Below are positions 7,301 to 8,157 of a stretch of 8,157 nt of DNA, in pieces (position 1 is the stretch's first letter; every line of letters starts with the position of its first letter). A model generated the notes under the pieces. The model was not told the DNA's origin. It saw only the letters and a list, made by a program, of their open reading frames with translations, and ran no database searches. The stretch is from assembly GCA_027620595.1 (NCBI GenBank), contig JAQCDI010000106.1, forward strand, positions 1 to 8,157, written 5' to 3'. The stretch comes from Bacteroidota bacterium. GTDB taxonomy: Bacteria; Bacteroidota; Rhodothermia; Rhodothermales; UBA10348. A program made the translations under genes and the position numbers.

Positions 7301-7721
7301 GGCCACCCGCTTCCCACTCGCGCCCCACCATGCGACGGCAGGCGTCCTTGGCCACGGCAAAAGCTTCCGGAAGCAGGTCATTCAAGGTGGCTTCGAGCGT
7401 GTCGTGCCATTCCTTGTCGAGATCGTCCAGCTCATCGTAGAGATCCTGCCGATCCGAGGCCGACATGGCGTGTTCGCCCCCATCCTCCTGGGACATCATC
7501 CGATCCCGCAACTGTCGGCGGATCTGGTCCCGATCTTCTTCGATACCCTTCAGGGCCTCGTGGATGCGGGCCCGGAATTCGTCCGTCTTGGCTTGCAACT
7601 GCTCGTCGGTGAGCGATGCGAGTCTGGTGTATTCCTCGTTGATCCGATCGACGATGGGCCAGAGCTTCTTAAGGTTGCGATCCTGGCTGTCACCGAAAAT
7701 CTTCTTCAGTACGTTGAGCAT
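4329..7721 (-). CDS. secA: Preprotein translocase subunit SecA, long form with insertions
   Basis: SecA is the ATPase motor that pushes secretory proteins through the SecYEG channel at the inner membrane. In the chosen 1130-residue product, Walker A is MKTGEGKT (168-175) and the DEVD box is 277-280 within [20 protein letters not shown]. The preprotein-binding domain covers roughly 296-545. [10 protein letters not shown] (551-560) and GMTGTA (593-598) precede the second nucleotide-binding fold, with [12 protein letters not shown] (711-722) and [14 protein letters not shown] (747-760). The long scaffold helix lies near 802-840 and the two-helix finger region near 981-1030. A flexible linker leads to the zinc-binding tail with C1115, C1117, C1126 and H1127. 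Extra segments relative to E. coli lie near 56-112, 330-400 and 445-512. They are rich in charged residues and probably helical, as in long SecAs of Bacteroidota-type bacteria. I chose the ATG at 7719-7721 because [20 protein letters not shown] matches family N-termini; an in-frame ATG at 7758-7760 would add 13 atypical residues. There is no Shine-Dalgarno. This is the first gene of the cluster. Confidence 0.97.
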   Translation of the reverse strand: [1130 protein letters not shown]

Positions 7722-7845
7722 GGGGTAGCAAATTGGCCAGGTCACATGATGGACCCCCATCAGCGGGATGGGTGCAGTCCGTCTGCCTGACAGGGTGTCG
7801 GTGCAGGAGGTCCGAATGGCCTGCCCCGGATGGTACCGGAATCAA

Positions 7846-7874
7846 CTGCCGTCCGAAAACTGCCAAAACGGCAG
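7846..7874. repeat. Inverted repeat CTGCCGT / ACGGCAG
   Basis: Perfect 7-bp arms at 7846-7852 and 7868-7874 are separated by 15 bases. This is the member of the group nearest secA. In secA RNA it is followed by no U-run, so it is not an obvious attenuator. Confidence 0.4.
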
Positions 7875-7941
7875 CCTGTCCTGCGATGAAAGGTCGTCGT
7901 AGGGTGCTTCAAATAACGGGCCGGAAAACGCGGCCTCCGAA

Positions 7942-7963
7942 TCCGGGCTCACACGCGCCCGGA
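7942..7963. repeat. Inverted repeat TCCGGGC / GCCCGGA
   Basis: Perfect 7-bp arms at 7942-7948 and 7957-7963 enclose an 8-base loop. The stem is strong (six G-C pairs, one T-A) and could form in RNA from either strand. It is part of the structured region upstream of secA. Confidence 0.45.
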
Positions 7964-7970
7964 CTTGTCT

Positions 7971-8003
7971 ACGTTCCCGTTGGGGGCAGTATTCAACGGG
8001 CGT
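7971..8003. repeat. Inverted repeat, 7 + 3 bp stem with TT bulge
   Basis: CCCGTTG (7976-7982) pairs with CAACGGG (7994-8000) around an 11-base loop. The stem continues outward as ACG (7971-7973) with CGT (8001-8003) across a TT bulge at 7974-7975. A bulged 10-bp stem of this kind is more like a folded RNA element than a simple operator, but chance cannot be excluded by eye. Confidence 0.45.
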
Positions 8004-8030
8004 TCGCATGGGTCTGCGGGCGAGCCTTGC

Positions 8031-8054
8031 CTGGGGCCACCGAGAAGGCCCCGG
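8031..8054. repeat. Inverted repeat GGGGCC / GGCCCC
   Basis: Perfect 6-bp arms at 8033-8038 and 8047-8052 enclose the 8-base loop ACCGAGAA. The stem can be extended by a T-G wobble and a C-G pair to 8031 and 8054. It lies 45 bp before the putative start at 8100 and contains no T-tract. Confidence 0.4.
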
Positions 8055-8099
8055 ACAGTGGAGAACCCCCGGAGCACGGACCTGTTGAAGGGCCTCATC

Positions 8100-8157
8100 A
8101 TGCCAACCAGCTGCCCCTTCCCCGTGCCCGCCCACCTGCGCTTCCTGCCGCTCCTGT
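8100..8157 (+). CDS. Possible start of a divergent gene (cut by right edge)
   Basis: From the ATG at 8100-8102 the frame stays open to the right edge and 18 of its 19 codons end in G or C, a stronger coding bias than either the minus-strand frame across it or the bases just upstream. GAAGGG (8087-8092) sits 7 bases before the ATG as a plausible ribosome-binding site, unusual in this window. The visible product begins MPTSCPFPVPAHLRFLPLL, which is too short to assign to a family. The frame is also open upstream back to a stop at 7914-7916, so a different start, or no gene at all, remains possible. If real it diverges from secA and shares its upstream region. Confidence 0.35.
   Translation, partial: MPTSCPFPVPAHLRFLPLL

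Larger units (their letters stand above)
7722..8099. promoter_or_regulatory. Intergenic region upstream of secA, rich in inverted repeats
   Basis: This 378-bp stretch lies between the secA start and the probable divergent gene at 8100, and should hold the promoter(s) of secA and its leader. I see no convincing protein gene in it. The minus-strand frame 7842-8157 is open, but only about two thirds of the codons counted end in G or C, which is weaker than the genes here. No clear -35/-10 or TAnnTTTG promoter box could be identified. Four short inverted repeats lie between 7846 and 8054. I found no match by eye to tRNA, tmRNA, SRP RNA or RNase P RNA core motifs. A start-stop pair ATGTGA lies at 7747-7742 on the minus strand, 20 bases before the secA start codon. 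Confidence 0.5.

Noticed and set aside
7722..7760. SecA start at 7760 giving 1143 residues
   Set aside because: The 13 added residues (MGVHHVTWPICYP) do not resemble SecA N-termini, whereas [20 protein letters not shown] at 7721 does.
5031..7790. A 919-codon open frame antisense to secA
   Set aside because: Its codons are the exact reverse complement of the secA codons. Stops there need TTA, CTA or TCA in secA, which are rare in this GC-rich codon usage. The protein resembles no known family and the sense strand has every SecA motif.
7803..7824. T-arm-like GCAGG ... GGTCCGAAT ... CCTGC, possible tRNA
   Set aside because: The inner stem does not pair properly, and no acceptor, D or anticodon arms can be assembled around it.
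7920..7980. RNase P-like AAGTCCGGGC on the minus strand
   Set aside because: The short string resembles the conserved P4 segment, but the flanking GAGGAAAG is absent and no matching ACAGAAA-type 3' half was found in the adjoining sequence.
7842..8157. Minus-strand open frame running from the right edge to a stop before secA
   Set aside because: The tail looks protein-like and it would lie upstream of secA on the same strand, but only about two thirds of codons end in G or C and the composition is rich in Arg, Trp and Pro. The opposite plus frame at 8100-8157 has a much stronger coding bias. It could be reconsidered if sequence to the right shows a conserved protein.

Overview
This is a GC-rich bacterial chromosomal window carrying ordinary housekeeping genes. 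I see no mobile element, CRISPR array, tRNA or rRNA gene, or defence cassette. The best lineage guess is a high-GC relative of Bacteroidota, of the Rhodothermota type. This rests on the large charged insertions in SecA, which make it about 1130 residues against about 900 in Escherichia coli, and on start sites that mostly lack Shine-Dalgarno sequences. It is an inference from family resemblance, not a proven assignment.

Layout from left to right. Positions 2-331 (+) hold an open frame that enters from the left edge and is probably the 3' end of an unrecognised gene; it begins in a perfect GC-only palindrome (16-46). A 126-bp gap with short direct repeats around a small dyad leads into a complete CoA-pyrophosphatase-type Nudix hydrolase (458-1123, +). 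That gene converges tail to tail, with a 10-bp gap, on a leftward cluster. In transcription order the cluster is secA (7721 to 4329), recN (4292 to 2577) and a phosphohexomutase (2552 to 1134), with gaps of 36 and 24 bp. These look co-transcribed. Positions 7722-8099 upstream of secA hold no convincing gene but contain four short perfect or near-perfect inverted repeats. At the right edge a plus-strand gene probably starts at 8100, divergent from secA, but only 19 codons are visible.

The genes do not form an obvious pathway. SecA is the ATPase motor of the Sec translocon, RecN is an SMC-like double-strand-break repair ATPase, the mutase interconverts hexose phosphates, and the Nudix enzyme hydrolyses CoA or related nucleotides. 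All four complete genes have intact hallmark motifs except one substituted Nudix-box glycine. The observations most worth checking are the inverted-repeat-rich secA leader, the TTG start of recN lying in a sequence identical to the anti-Shine-Dalgarno tail, the SecA insertions, and the repeats upstream of the Nudix gene. I did not find evidence for a previously undescribed system.
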